DNA of 64,000 nucleotides from assembly GCA_030549495.1 (NCBI GenBank), contig JAUIRK010000928.1, positions 1,005,001 through 1,069,000 of the forward strand. Direction: 5' to 3'. Position numbers and translations under genes: made by a program. The notes under the pieces are model-generated. The model was not told the origin of the DNA. It did not search any database and saw only the letters and a program-made list of their open reading frames with translations. Shown in pieces: positions 43,936 through 56,207 of this stretch (its first letter is position 1; each line of letters opens with the position of its first letter). This DNA comes from Nectonema munidae (lineage: Eukaryota > Nematomorpha > Nectonematoida > Nectonematidae).

Positions 43936-45950
43936 ATAGTATGTCTGGCAAACGCCTATACTTTGTATGTTACATATACTTTCTATACATTTCTTTGTTC
44001 CTTTTTTTTGTCAATGTAAAAAAATCAATGTAAACATTACCTTGTGTGATCCAAAATTTTCAGGCAATGACACCTTGTTTTTTTCTCATAGTTCCAATGG
44101 AAGTCAAATTTTTTTTCAAGAGTTATTGTGCAAGAGCTCTTGAAAAAAAAGAACAAATACCTAGCCATTTTAATTATCAGCTAAAAATAGAATCGGTTTA
44201 TTTAATTTTTTAAAAAATTTAACTATTGAGTTTGATAAAACTCCAAGAATTGAATATATTAGCAGGAACAAAAATGTTAAAAATTTATACGGAATCGCCG
44301 AAAAGATTTTATCAAGGCGGCCGTAAGATATATGCCAAACATATTTATTGATATACATTATACATATACTGAGTATATATTAGGAAAAATAAATTGAACT
44401 CAAAATAAGGTGCCTTTGAGAGAATAACATTTTGCCTTGATTTACAGCATGACCACCGGCGGACTAGCTAACTAGGGGTTTTGGAGTGATGTGCCAAAGT
44501 ATCGCGTCAATTTGTAACATATTTGCTTCTACACAAAGCGTGTCTCAAAAGAAAAGTATGTTTTAATGCTTTCAATTTAAATAAAGAATTTATAAGTAAT
44601 GATGTTTATATAAGTAATGATGATGTTGTCCCCTTATAGAATAATTGTTCGGGAACGATCAACTTTTTTCAAAAGATTTTTAAGTTAAATTTAATAAAAT
44701 TTTGTGAATTAAGATAATGCATTTTTTACTTTGATAAAGTCCACATGGGTCTTATAGAATCCCTGAGATAAATTCTGAAAACAAATAGTTTTAGAGTAAT
44801 ACATAAAATATTTTATTTATTTAATTATGAAGTTTAATAAACAGCAATCCATTTTACATTCATATCGAAAGGAAGTGATTGCATTCATATCAAAAAGTGG
44901 AGCAAACCAATAAGGTTACATCAAAAAAAATACAAAAAGAAAATTATATTTGATGGAAAGTATGTAAAATAAATAAATTAGGAAAATGCAAAAAATGAAA
45001 GGAAAAAATTAAAATGGATAAAAAAAACTTAAAACAAAAAAAATAAAAAAGTTGGCGTTCTTACTTTAAACTAATTAACTTAATTTTTTGTTCTTACGAA
45101 TAATTATATTTGATTACTTTCACGCTTTTTTAGTTTTTTCAAATTATTTAGCATAAGAGAAAAAAGCAGCCAACCTTTCATAATTTTAAGTCCACTAAAA
45201 AATTTCACGTTTAAAAAGTGTGCCAATAATAATTTATCCCTGATACATGGATAGTAGTGGATTACCCGAGAATTAGGTAAAATAGAGTAAGAAGGATGCC
45301 TTTATAGCGTTTCACTAGCAATCCTTAATAACAGGTTTGCGAAGTCTAAAGGAGGATTTCCAACTCCAACTTCGCCTCCTACTACTTACAAAAATTCAAC
45401 ACGATAAAAAACCCGACTCCTACACCGAATACTTAACGACAACTCTTCACTTCCGACTTCAATTAAAAAAGGCCACCCCATATGATTACAAAAACAAGAC
45501 TACATTTTAATTATTTAAAATACTCAAAAAAACGCAACTGTGACTAATAAATTTTATTAGATATCAATTCTGACCCAATCCCTTTAAAGTAACCGACTCC
45601 TAGCTCTCTGACCGCTTCATAATGACGAGAGTAGGGCTGGAAAGTGGGAGATTTAAAAGGATTACGGTTAGTCTGAGTCGTTATCTAATAAAATTTAATT
45701 TGCATTATATATAAATTTTTGAGCAAGGTGAAATATATTGTCTCCTATTCGAGAAAGAATATTAGGTAAAAAAGTATTTCTTTTTTTCGTATAAAGAAGA
45801 AAAGTAAGAAGGCAGACTATTATATAGAGAAAAATTTAGATCAATTAAAGCAAGGATGGTGTCGAACTTTAGTTTTGCTATGCTTATGATTTATAATAAA
45901 ATTGTTACTGCTCAAAAATGAATATATAATTTAGAACAAAAACTTGTTTT
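43936..45950. other. Non-coding stretch
   Basis: AT-rich. At 45340-45640 there are ACTCCAACT, CCGACTCCTA and CGACTTC words like those of the MITE at 3054-3260, probably an old relative. No gene seen. Confidence 0.35.
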
Positions 45951-45961
45951 ACCATACTTAA

Positions 45962-46067
45962 CCCATTTACGATCAATGTTCCCAAAGGGGACGCAGACGA
46001 ATTCCTACTTTAAATGGAATTAAATAGGAATTACTAAAGTCGTCTGCTTTGCTTGGTCTTAAATGGG
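45962..46067 (+). mobile_element. TTAA MITE copy 5
   Basis: 106 bp between TTAA at 45958-45961 and 46068-46071. Ends CCCATTTACGATC and GGTCTTAAATGGG. It is shorter inside but retains the TCGTCTGCTTTGCTTGGTC end shared with the 35.8-36.6 kb copies. Confidence 0.88.
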
Positions 46068-46071
46068 TTAA

Positions 46072-48128
46072 TCAAAAGAACAATAATAATATGGGACAAA
46101 TTTGTATTTTACCATGAGCGATGATCAGTTAAGCGTCTGGTAATGAATTCTAAAATCACAAAAAAATATATCAATAAAAGACGTACATTGAAGAAGAAGA
46201 CACGACATAAAAGAAAAGTGTGGTACAAACGATTATTAAACCATGGAAATTGTATTTTAAGTGTAACCTGCAAGTATCTAATGGGCTAAGAATTTGGTGG
46301 CCAAATAAGTCAAGAGTTAAGCGAAAGGTAGCATATACGGGTCTCAAGTTAAGGGGCTTCCAAGGCATATATTGAATTCATTGGTCGACTACCATTCTTG
46401 GAACACAGACAGATATTCAAAGTCATTTTTTATTGTCAAAAGTAGAGTATTTTGTTTAAAGAATATTTGTAATAAAAATAACCATCCACTACATTTTGAA
46501 CTTTCTCAAGTTAATGAACATTTATGGCGCGTGAATATACTTAAATGGGCCAACAACAACACTTATTTACAAATCAGAAGGCGCACCTCGCGAAATTTTA
46601 TAAAGAAGGGCAAAAATTGTTCAATGAAGATTTAATTTCATAAAAAAATTCAAAACTTTACTTTTTAATTCTAAATATAATTTTAAATTAATATTTCAAA
46701 AATACAAAAGACAAAGGAAATAAAAATATTTTGAAATTTGCGTTAAGAATAGTGAAGAATGATAAAATGACTCCGAAAACAGGTAAATAAATACAAGATA
46801 TCTTTTTTATCTTGTTTTTATTTAAATTTAAATTTGTATTTTTACTAGACAAAGTGAATTAAATTAACTCATAAATTCCCTACCAAGAATGTTAAAATAA
46901 AAAATAAATATTTGATAAAAAAAATATATATATATAGTAAGCCAACAAAATCAAATTTGTATAAAAAAGGAAGGCATTGCAAGATAATTAAAAAAATTGG
47001 AAACCACTGGTATAAAAGGTTGAACTAAAAAAATGTAATTTTCAGAGTCCAATTCAAGAGTTCAAGTCTTTGACGATAATTGGGGCACCAGCTAAAATAC
47101 ATCTATTTAAAAAATTAATTATTTCAAATAAAATTCTGAAGACGCCACTGGACACCAATGTAGCATTGAAAAAAAGATGAGGATTATTAGACTTCAAAAT
47201 TCTGATCCTCAATGCATTAAAGCGGTCTTTCATGAGACCAGCATTTGATATTTCAATATCATTATCATGGCGAGTATCCATCACTATACTGATAGAGATA
47301 CGCTGAAGATGATAAATCGTTCAGTCGTTGTATGAATAGACATTATAGGTATGTAATAATATAAAAAGAAATTAAACAACCTCTAAATTACTTACTGAAT
47401 AAGAAAGAAAATCAATACGGAACCAAATTTAATAAATTATATGGTTCAAAATTTTGATAAATCAATAATTTTCAAACTCTAAGGAATTCACTGAATCAGC
47501 AAAACAAAGAATTAAAAAGCAAAATGGCAGTTAAAATGCACTATTACACTTTACATACACAAGTTTGTATGTGCAGTTGTGTGTAAAAAGGAGAATCTAA
47601 ATCAATAATGTAGAAGTCAAAGGGGTCAAAAGATGACAAACTCAATATGTTCCATGTCCATACAATAAAAGATGGAAAAAATATTTTGACTTCCAATACT
47701 CGTCAATGCTATCACTCTATTTTTAGAACACTGTGCATTATTCATCAATGTATAACATAGAATATGAATGTAGTCAGCACTAGTCAATCCCAAACCTTCA
47801 TTATCCCAACCAAATGTTGGCTTAAAGTTTATCCTTCTCTTTTCATCTTTGAATACAAGCAAAATAAAATGATTCCACACAAGTAAACATCGTTAATCCG
47901 AACAGAGCATTAAAAAACTATTTTGCTGATGAATTTTACGAAGAGAGCGTAAAAATAAATAAGTTAGTATAACTTTAACTGGACTGTTAAATATAACTCA
48001 AATATTTTAGCAATAGCCGAAATAGCTTCTTTTTCTTGAAAGTATAATAGCACTAGTATAAGGGCGTGTTGTCAATTTCCAAGAAGTGAGATTGCCCTCC
48101 TCTGCCCTCCCTGTAACTGTTGGTAACC
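46072..48128. other. Stretch without a confirmed gene
   Basis: Open frames of 65-87 codons occur at 46171-46368 (-), 46372-46635 (+), 47054-47284 (-) and 47626-47880 (-). The last two are on one strand and have mixed, protein-like composition (FKPTFGWDNEGLGLTSADY; RILKSNNPHLFFNATLV), but I recognise no family and see no clear splice structure joining them. They could be exons of an unknown gene or chance. Confidence 0.3.
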
Positions 48129-48132
48129 TTAA

Positions 48133-48252
48133 CCGGTTATCGACCACAGTCGACTTTACAAAAATATGAATCGTCTGCTTTTATAAATGCTTTTTAATAC
48201 AAATCTTCTGCTTTACATTAGATATCGTCTGCTTATTCTGGCCGATAACGGG
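48133..48252 (+). mobile_element. TTAA MITE copy 6 (diverged subfamily)
   Basis: 120 bp between TTAA at 48129-48132 and 48253-48256. Ends CCGGTTATCGACCA and TGGCCGATAACGGG. The interior has ATCGTCTGCTTTTATAA, ATCTTCTGCTTTA and ATATCGTCTGCTTA. Ends differ from copies 1-5 but the design is the same. Confidence 0.8.
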
Positions 48253-48256
48253 TTAA

Positions 48257-49368
48257 TTTCAAGAGCGTGCTTTGAAAATACTGGATCCACCCTTACACAT
48301 GTCAATCATGTGTGTAAATGAAATGCGTAAAAATTACTTGTCGTAGGACCAATAGAGTATATCTAAAGTTTACCAGAAAAAACAAACCTAGTTATCAAGT
48401 ATTTAGTGTGACTAAGAAAATTTCAGCACATGAAGATGATAGTGACAACAAAAGATAATTGATACTCTAGTTTGATTTCATACCTTATCTATTTCATACG
48501 TCGCACAAATCGTTAACTCCCTTCAAAATATTATTACGCTTGTATATCGGATGGATATGTGTATGTGTAGTGATTAGAAAAATAAAAATAGTAATATATC
48601 ATCACATAAGATCACACACACAATATATGTGAAGCTTTTTCAAGCATTTTTTGTAATCAACACAATATATAAATATATATTCATATACATTTACAAGAGC
48701 TAATAAAACCATATGATAATATCTAATTAATGATCATTTATCTGACTTAACGATTTAACTTGCTAGCTAAGCGTGTAAGAGATAATTTATTAGAAAACTT
48801 CCTCAATACGTAAACCATTATGTTCTCTTGATAAGTTTTCCAGTTAGATCCCTCTAACTCTGGCAAATTGTATTGACAAGTAATGGGATAACTAATCAAA
48901 ATCGGATGAATCTAGTGAGTTTAGGACACAAAATCACAGGACGAATGAAATAATTGGCCCAAAGTCGATGAGATTGTAATAACTTAGATCGAAATGCAAC
49001 ACAAAAATTCAATCCTATGAAAATTTTTGAATAAAATTGCCAAATTATTTTGTGTACACCAATTTGAGTAAAAACATAATTTGAACATTGTTTCAATGCT
49101 GCACAATGGTAAATAGTATAGAGAGGACGAAATATTAAAGAATTCAATTTGTAGGCCTAATTAAGTTTTTTCAGAGATCATAAATGCGGCAAAGAACAGA
49201 AAATACGACAATGAGCTACACTAAGACTTCTTTCAATGTATAAATACTATATGAGTAATGTGACTGACTAATACAAAGTGTCGAGCGAGGCTTGGACTTG
49301 TAATCAATTCGTTCTTTGTGCTCTTATTTTATAGGCTAAGTTCAGATACGCTTAAGCTTAAAATACAT
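48257..49368. other. Non-coding stretch
   Basis: Nothing supported on either strand beyond short chance frames. Confidence 0.35.
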
Positions 49369-49705
49369 GACAAAAACATTCCACAACAAGGATTTATCCA
49401 AAGGAAAGCAAGAAAATAAGACATATAAATCTCCATCACCAAAAAATAAGAAAAAACAGAGTCTAAAGCAACTGAATGGTAGACACTTGAAATAAAAGGC
49501 GATGGACATAAGCAAAAAGAATTTTTCAAAGGATCATGGTGTGAAAATAATACACAAGAATCAACTTTTTGATTCACTAAAGGAGGAATTTCCCAACGGG
49601 GTCCTTGTGGACCAAAAAAAGTCAAGAGAAAAATTAAGAGGCTCCATAGAGAGTTTAAAAGAAAACTTTGTTAAAGATACTTATATGTTGATACATTATT
49701 ATTAG
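49369..49705 (+). pseudogene. Possible lysine-rich coding remnant with one in-frame stop
   Basis: From the ATG at 49369 the frame reads a lysine-rich basic segment (KGKQENKTYKSPSPKNKKKQ), one TAA at about 49495, and then 67 further codons with an amphipathic K/E-rich pattern (FDSLKEEFPNGVLVDQKKS) to a stop at 49705. The composition is more protein-like than the surrounding AT-rich DNA, but no family is recognised. It may be an exon remnant, a decayed gene or chance. Confidence 0.3.
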
Positions 49706-52540
49706 GGTGCCAGTGTGTTAATTAACCTTACAAACGATTAGTGGTATTCCTAAGTAAGTAATCGGTCGTCTACATCAAATATCAATTCTTGTTCTTAAAA
49801 AACAAGTTCACGGTTTTCTTTGGTACTCGCCAAAATAAAAATGTTTGGCTATTAGCAAAATAAATTTTATTAATAAAAACGCTCGAACTTTTTAAATTCA
49901 GGAAAAAAAATTGTGAATAAACTAACTACTGCTTCGTGTCTGTTTATACTATAATGTCACGTGCTAGGAAAATATCTTGCCTTGAAAAAGATTAACAACT
50001 AAAATCTTAAGTTTTTGTAGTTAGGAGTGAGATTTATAAATTATTTTAAAGACTACACAGTAAAAAAAGTTAGAAAACCCTGCTCTAAGGCGTCAATGCT
50101 ACGATATAAAAAGAAACGATTACCTTCGCCCCATCCCATGTGAGAGCGGATAATTGGAAAAAAATGACTCCACCTCTCAAAATAGAACACATAGTTACGA
50201 TTATGTTACAAAAGCCTTGCCCAGGTTGAGCAGATTTCAAAAATGAAATTATCTGGTGTAAATTTATTTAAAAATATTTAGATTTTATTAATGTTAAGTT
50301 TTAACTAATGAAACCAACTTCTAGAGTGGGCGTTCTCGTTCTTTACAATGGTAAAAGCGCAAAAAAGATATTTTAAGATATATGGAAAAAATTTTTTTTA
50401 ACTTCCTTACTATAACTAACTGTTCATCACTCTTTACTTTCCTCATCTCTTATCTTCAATACCTTATTCACTATCTGAATGTACTCTTCCACTTTATACA
50501 CCATATGTACATGACGTATTCTGATTACTATTAAATTATAATTTCATCGTGATCACTTCTTAACTATGCCTTTGTGGGGAAAAATAGGTGATGATTCATC
50601 AAGAAATATATGTTCTTGATAAAACTATGTTAGTTAAAAAAAAATGTACACTTTTGTTTAAAATTTATTTAATTTTGTTTGTTACCATAAGAAAAATATA
50701 AATAATAGATGGAGGGTAAGCACACACAGAGACAGAGCATGCTTCACACCCACAGATATTCAAACATACACATTACGCATACAAATGATAAAATATATAC
50801 GATATGTAAATTGAAATTTTATTTTAACCTATTCATTTCAATAAACTCGACCTTGTGTTTCTTTAATCAAATTGCTAAAGTTAGGTGTGCATTTTGATAA
50901 AGCTGTGCGTAAACATTCTTCAAGCTTTGAATTTGTCATACGCGATCTTAGAAACGATTTAATCATATAAATTCACAAAGATATGATTGAAATCTATAGG
51001 AAACAGATTTTAAGTAGTAAAATTTTCCTTATTTAGCAAGCTAAAAAATCCTTTTGGACATTATTAGCCTTCAATAAAATATTATTTTGCAAGCCTATAA
51101 TTTCTTCAATAATGCCTACATCATTTTCTGACAAAGTACTATCTTGAATACAAATAGATCAGCATAAATGTTTTTTCAAGAACTATGCTTTAAGGACACA
51201 AATATAATTCTTAACCAAGACAAGTGTATCCGCAAGGGATGGGAACCATGCTCTAAAGTTAAAATCCGTGTTTTTAATCTATAGGCCACGACCTACTTGG
51301 TGGTGAAGTCTTTTAAATGCTCGCAATGATTATACTGTAAACTTTCTGTATTTATAGCTAAATAAGCAATTAAAAAAAAATAATTAAAATTTTTTAGTAA
51401 ATTAAAAAATTAATTAAATCATAATCAATCATATAGATTTGATTGAAAATACTAATTTTAAACTTAAAAGATTTCAAAATTATTTGATATAGACATTTTG
51501 TATATAAATTTTACTATTATTGATTTTATTTTAATCAAAAGTGTGAAATATGCGTAAGAAGTCATTTAAAAAATATTAAAAACGGATGGATCGCGATTTT
51601 TATTTCAATAAATTTTTGAGTCAGTGGAAAAAATAAGTTTAAAGTGAATTTTAAATTTTATTCTATGTGCTTATGAGTTATGATCTGAGAATAAAAAATT
51701 ATACATCAATAGTGGCATAGCAAGAAGTGGTCAAAAAAATTTCATAGCACAAGAATATAAAATATTTTTCTTCGACTCCCCACTGGTTAAACAGAAACCA
51801 TTAATAAATAATAAAATTGAGAAAGTGTTTACCATTTGATCGTGAAAAACCCAAAACAATTCAATTAAAATTTTAATAAACTTCAAAAACATTAATCTAG
51901 TGATATTGCTTAAAATAGAATATGTAAAATTGCTTAGCTTTATATTTTTCTTAAGTAGTTATTACATTTTGTGTTAAATATTTATAAGGATATCTCAAAA
52001 ACTTAAATGAGACAATTTGGTCTCGAGACAATTCGGCTTACAATATTAATAGCAATATATTTAGAGAACGAAAAGACAAATTATGTCAAGGTCTAATTGA
52101 CCTGCTTCCATACATAAGTAAGAATTTTTGATAAGGTATTTATCAAGTTAAAGAAGTCATAGTTATACTTTTTTTATAGCAAGAGGATTAAAGAACTAGT
52201 ACTCCATCCAGAATAAATGGTAGCCTTCATACATGGACTTATCACGAATGGTGGCATACATATTACGTTTCGAAATTTCGGCATGATAGAAAATATTTTT
52301 CTAAAAAAATACGATTCGAAATTACGTATAAAAAAAAGTAAACCACAAAATATATCGAAGTTTCGTACGAATTCGATCTATAGTACGTTTTATTTTATCA
52401 AACCTTTGAGTTGTAAAAATAATATTTATCAAGCTCAAGGCCATTATTTGAGTGATAACATATTCCTGTTAATAAAGTTTATTGATTTATTTGTCAACCA
52501 CAAACACATGTAATATAATCAATAAACAATATCATATATT
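49706..52540. other. Non-coding stretch
   Basis: Long AT-rich region. Frames at 50709-50897 and 52217-52513 show no family. Nothing else supported. Confidence 0.35.
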
Positions 52541-52544
52541 ATAT

Positions 52545-53010
52545 ATCAGAGGTCTGGCAAGACCTCCGGGGAGACAACTTGCCAGACCTTATTATAAATT
52601 TAAATGTATAAATCGTAAAAAACAGTTAAAATAAAAAATTTCAAAAAATATTTTACATATATATTGAAAGCACCTTTCCAAAAATTCTACATAAAAGTTC
52701 AAAACATTTAACTTTGAAATTGCTGTTTTATTTCATGAAAACTATATGATTGGTTGAAATGTTTATGTAATATATAATAACTAGCCGGTCCCGTGGTCGG
52801 CTAATTATTTAGTTCTTCTCCCCGAATGAGGTATATCAAATCTTACATCTAGCAAAATATAAACTGACAGATGGAGATGAACCATGGCAGTATACAGGTT
52901 GGGGATGAACCATCGTAGTATACAGGTAATAACTTACGTAGCATCGTCTCCCCGAATCAGGTATATCAAATCGTTGTCTACCCGCGTTCAACCGTACAGG
53001 TTAGGAGAGA
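52545..53010 (+). repeat. Repeat element related to the 39-44 kb zone
   Basis: Starts with a hairpin: GGTCTGGCAAGACCTCCGGG...AACTTGCCAGACC. It continues with sequence inverted relative to 43686-43935, then CTAGCCGGTCCCGTGGTCGG, two CGAATGAGGTATATCAAATC-type modules and two GTATACAGGTTGG units, and ends TTGTCTACCCGCGTTCAACC followed by GTACAGGTTAGGAGA. The same final words lie at 40756-40790 beside the palindrome. Short tandem units plus a terminal hairpin recall Helentron/DINE-like non-autonomous elements, but this class is only a guess. Confidence 0.65.
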
Positions 53011-53316
53011 TATATATATATCACTGATATTAATTCTAATTATACAAAAGATTAAATAGTCATTTAATATACCACATTAATTAATTTATATATGAGAAAA
53101 GTAATTATTCAAATTTTTTGCATTTTGAAATTATGAATTTTTGTGATCTGAAATACGTAAAGTGAAAAAAGATTGATACTAAAAGACGACATAGTTGAAA
53201 GATTTTATTAAAGAATACTAGAGATATTTATTCGGAAGGTAAAAAATCAAAAAAATCTTTTTGATTACGTGCGTTACAACGTTTCAATTTTTTTTCAAAA
53301 TTTCGATACCTTTTTA

Positions 53317-53417
53317 GGTACTTTTCTGTTACCTAACTTTTTAGGTACTTTTCGTCTGCTTGTTTAAAAAAAATTTTAGAGTGGGGGGGGGGGGGGCTGA
53401 GATAACAGAAAAGTACC
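53317..53417. mobile_element. Short Merlin-like MITE
   Basis: The left end GGTACTTTTCTGTTA and the right end TAACAGAAAAGTACC are perfectly inverted and resemble the Merlin ends at 30064 and 30585 (GGTACTTTCCTGTTATCGCC). 101 bp with an internal G14 run. Flanks are T-rich and only roughly similar (ccttttta / cttttttaa). Confidence 0.6.
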
Positions 53418-54685
53418 CTTTTTTAAATACCGAATTTTTTAATTCGTTACGATTTTACAGTATAAAAAAATGTGAGGCTTGAAAACGCGAAATTCCTTTT
53501 CGAACCGTAACATATGTCATCACAGCTTATCGCCCCAGCAAAAATACATAACCAATCTTATTGTAAATCAAATTTATTGGCTACTGTATTTTCTAATACT
53601 GTCGTTGGCTAAGAGAGCTTTTCAAAAAAAGTTTTTGAAATAGTACCAAAAAGTTACCTAAAAATAAGAAAAATGCTTCTTTAAAAAACGCATTGTCATT
53701 TAAAAACGACTACAACAGATAAAAATTTAGAATCATTACCTGTTGATTTATTTTTGTAAATATTGACTGTTATCAGAGAGTAATAATTGATTAATTACAA
53801 ACCTATATAAACCAAATATACAAATACTTGAAATAAATTAGTAACTCAATTTAAATAATTAAAACTTTTTTATTCCTGACCACTAGTATAAAAATCGATA
53901 ACCAGTCGTGAGATAGTTATAAATAGAGGGGCAGACTGGTAATCAAAAATTTACTGAGTAAATTAAATATAAATATCTTTTATTTAACCCATTAGATAAG
54001 AGATAAAGACGAAATTGATTAATTTAAAACTACATTAAAAACAAAATTGTCTGCGTCCTATAAATAGAACAATATAAGTTATCAAATTTTGTTTACTTGA
54101 GAAACCTATCGGCATTAGTTACTTTTATTGATATACAAACAGAACACCAAACAACTAAATCCAGAAATTAAAAAGTAAAATTTTGAATAATAAATTATAT
54201 TATTAACTTCGATAGATAGCTAAAAACAGTTCCATTATAAGGCTATAGCTAAATAGTGAGAGTATGAGAAAGAGCTATAGCTAAAATAAAAGCAAAACCA
54301 TACTGTGCTTTTAAACCACACCTACAAACTTTACAAAAATTTTAAAACCTGTTTAAATTAAAATAAAAAAAGATTAATGATTAAAATTAAATAATAAAAA
54401 AATAAATATAAAAATAAGCAATTTAAACAATAAAATATAAAAATAGCAATTTACAATTTAATTTTTATTTTTTTGAAACATTTTAGCACAAATTTAATAT
54501 TTAGAGCAACGAAAATTTAAGGTAGCACTAAGTAATTATGCAGACAGAAAATTGAAGTTAGGAGGCACAGAATGAAAGCAAGGGGATAGGTTTTTATGTT
54601 AAACGTTTAACAATTATTTTTTCACACATGTGATGAAGTTACATTCAATGATTATATTAATTTATTTTAAGATTAAAAATCCATA
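53418..54685. other. Non-coding stretch
   Basis: AT-rich. TTAACCCATTAGATAAG at about 53983 with a later TTGTCTGCGTCC could be a ruined TTAA MITE, but no closing end was found. Confidence 0.35.
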
Positions 54686-54695
54686 TTGCACTTAA

Positions 54696-54839
54696 AGGTA
54701 AAGGTACGGGGTGTTTTCATCGAGAAGGTGCAATTGCCACGCTTGTATCGAAATATGAGCAAAGTAAGCTTGCTGCGGGATCGAACCCATAACCTTGAGT
54801 TATTGAATCCCAGTATCTAAGCAAACTTACTCATGCCCC
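54696..54839 (-). mobile_element. tRNA-derived SINE, copy 3, with 10-bp target duplication
   Basis: Minus strand: GGGGCATGAGTAAGTTTGC, TAGATACTGGGATTCAATAA, GGGTTCGATCCCGCAGCAAG and CTTCTCGATGAAAACACCCC. Direct repeats ttgcacttaa lie at 54686-54695 and 54840-54849, a perfect 10-bp target-site duplication of LINE-mediated insertion. This gives the clearest boundaries for the family, about 144 bp. Confidence 0.9.
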
Positions 54840-54849
54840 TTGCACTTAA

Positions 54850-55310
54850 GATAAACCCAGTTATATTCAATAAATAAAAAACAAATTTTGATAAAACCAA
54901 AAAATAATTTTAAATAGTTTAATTCTTCTTGATTTCTTTGAAAACTCTCTAGGGTAGAGAAAATAGGGGTAGGATCTGTGAATCGGAGATTATTTAATTT
55001 TGCAACGTAATCGACAAGGTAGTACTATAGGTAAGGAGTCATTAGAGTCAAAAATATAAATAAATTTTACATGATCTGAATTTTAAACAACTTGGATTTA
55101 CTAAACTTCAAATATAAAAAACAAAAGAATTCATAATTTAAATATTTATTATACCAAAAATTATTTTAGCATTTCAATTTTTTGTCAGATTTTTTTATTT
55201 TTTACAATAAACCTTTCAACTTTAACTTTTTTTATTTTTATTTTTTTAAATGAAAAATAATTTTTTTTGTATGAGTTTGGGTAAAAAGTCAGATCTCTAT
55301 TCCTTTACAT
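54850..55310. other. AT-rich stretch
   Basis: No coding or repeat feature recognised before the hAT fragment. Confidence 0.35.
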
Positions 55311-55319
55311 ACAGGAATA

Positions 55320-55745
55320 AGGTGGCTATCAAAAGGAAATATTTTCCTGAGAAAGGTCGAAATGATAAAGGAATTGCAGTTTTACTTTCTTGAACATAAA
55401 TTTATTTTGTCTGACAGAATAAGAAATAATGTATGGTGTGCAAATTTAATTTATTTAGCAGATGTTTTTTCAAAGTTAAATGAAAAAACAAACATTTTTC
55501 GAAATCGGGATAATATGAAATCTTTATCTCGTAAATTAAAGTACTGGATTTCAGAAGTAGAGAATGGTAATTTTGATTATTTTCCACTTCTTACTAAATT
55601 TCTTCAAGAACCTGAAATTGAATTATACGAAGAGTTTCTCCATGAAATTGAGAACCACTCAACAGCTTATCTATATCTCTTAGTGAGTATTTCCCGAACA
55701 AAGGACATTATTGGGTACCGAATCCATTCACAGTTGAGTAATTAA
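55320..55745 (+). pseudogene. Charlie-like hAT transposase fragment
   Basis: The plus strand reads RWLSKGNIFLRKVEMIKEL, FYFLEHKFILSDRIRNNVW, LIYLADVFSKLNEKTNIF and LKYWISEVENGNFDYFPLL. This order (RWLS.G..L.R..EL..E, then L.YLADIF..LN, then L..W) is the middle of Charlie/ZBED5-like hAT transposases. It ends at a TAA at 55743-55745. Neither the zinc finger nor the C-terminal dimerisation region was found nearby, so it is a remnant. Confidence 0.78.
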
Positions 55746-56205
55746 TAGAAATTACATCTAATACTCAGTTAACGTCTAAATTTAGAAAGGTGGCATTATA
55801 TTCTACTTAGGGTAATCTTCTTGAAGAATATCTTAAAATATCCAAACAGGCCATAAAAATACGTATGCCCTTTACGACAACATATTGATTTGAATGAGGA
55901 TTTAAATCGATTACAATATATGGATGGATAATTGACAATATGTTTAAAAATAAGGAAGGAAAAAAATTAGGCGGGCTTTGCGCTCTCTTGTTCCCTGTGG
56001 GTTTACATTCAATATTTAAGTATAATGTACTTTTTAGGATTTAAATATTTAGGTGAGTATAATAAATTATTTTGTCATATACATATTCAATAATTTTTCA
56101 TAGATTTTATTGTTTCTTTATATTTTATAGATAATAATTTCGATTGTTTGATAAATCAGCTTTTCTATAGGAAAATGTTAAATAAAACTAAGTTTCAAAC
56201 ACTTC
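55746..56205. other. Non-coding stretch
   Basis: No feature recognised. Confidence 0.35.
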
Positions 56206-56207
56206 AA

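Noticed and set aside
53983-54070. Possible seventh-family TTAA MITE (TTAACCCATTAGATAAG ... TTGTCTGCGTCC)
   Set aside because: No closing inverted end or second TTAA in register; similarity too weak.
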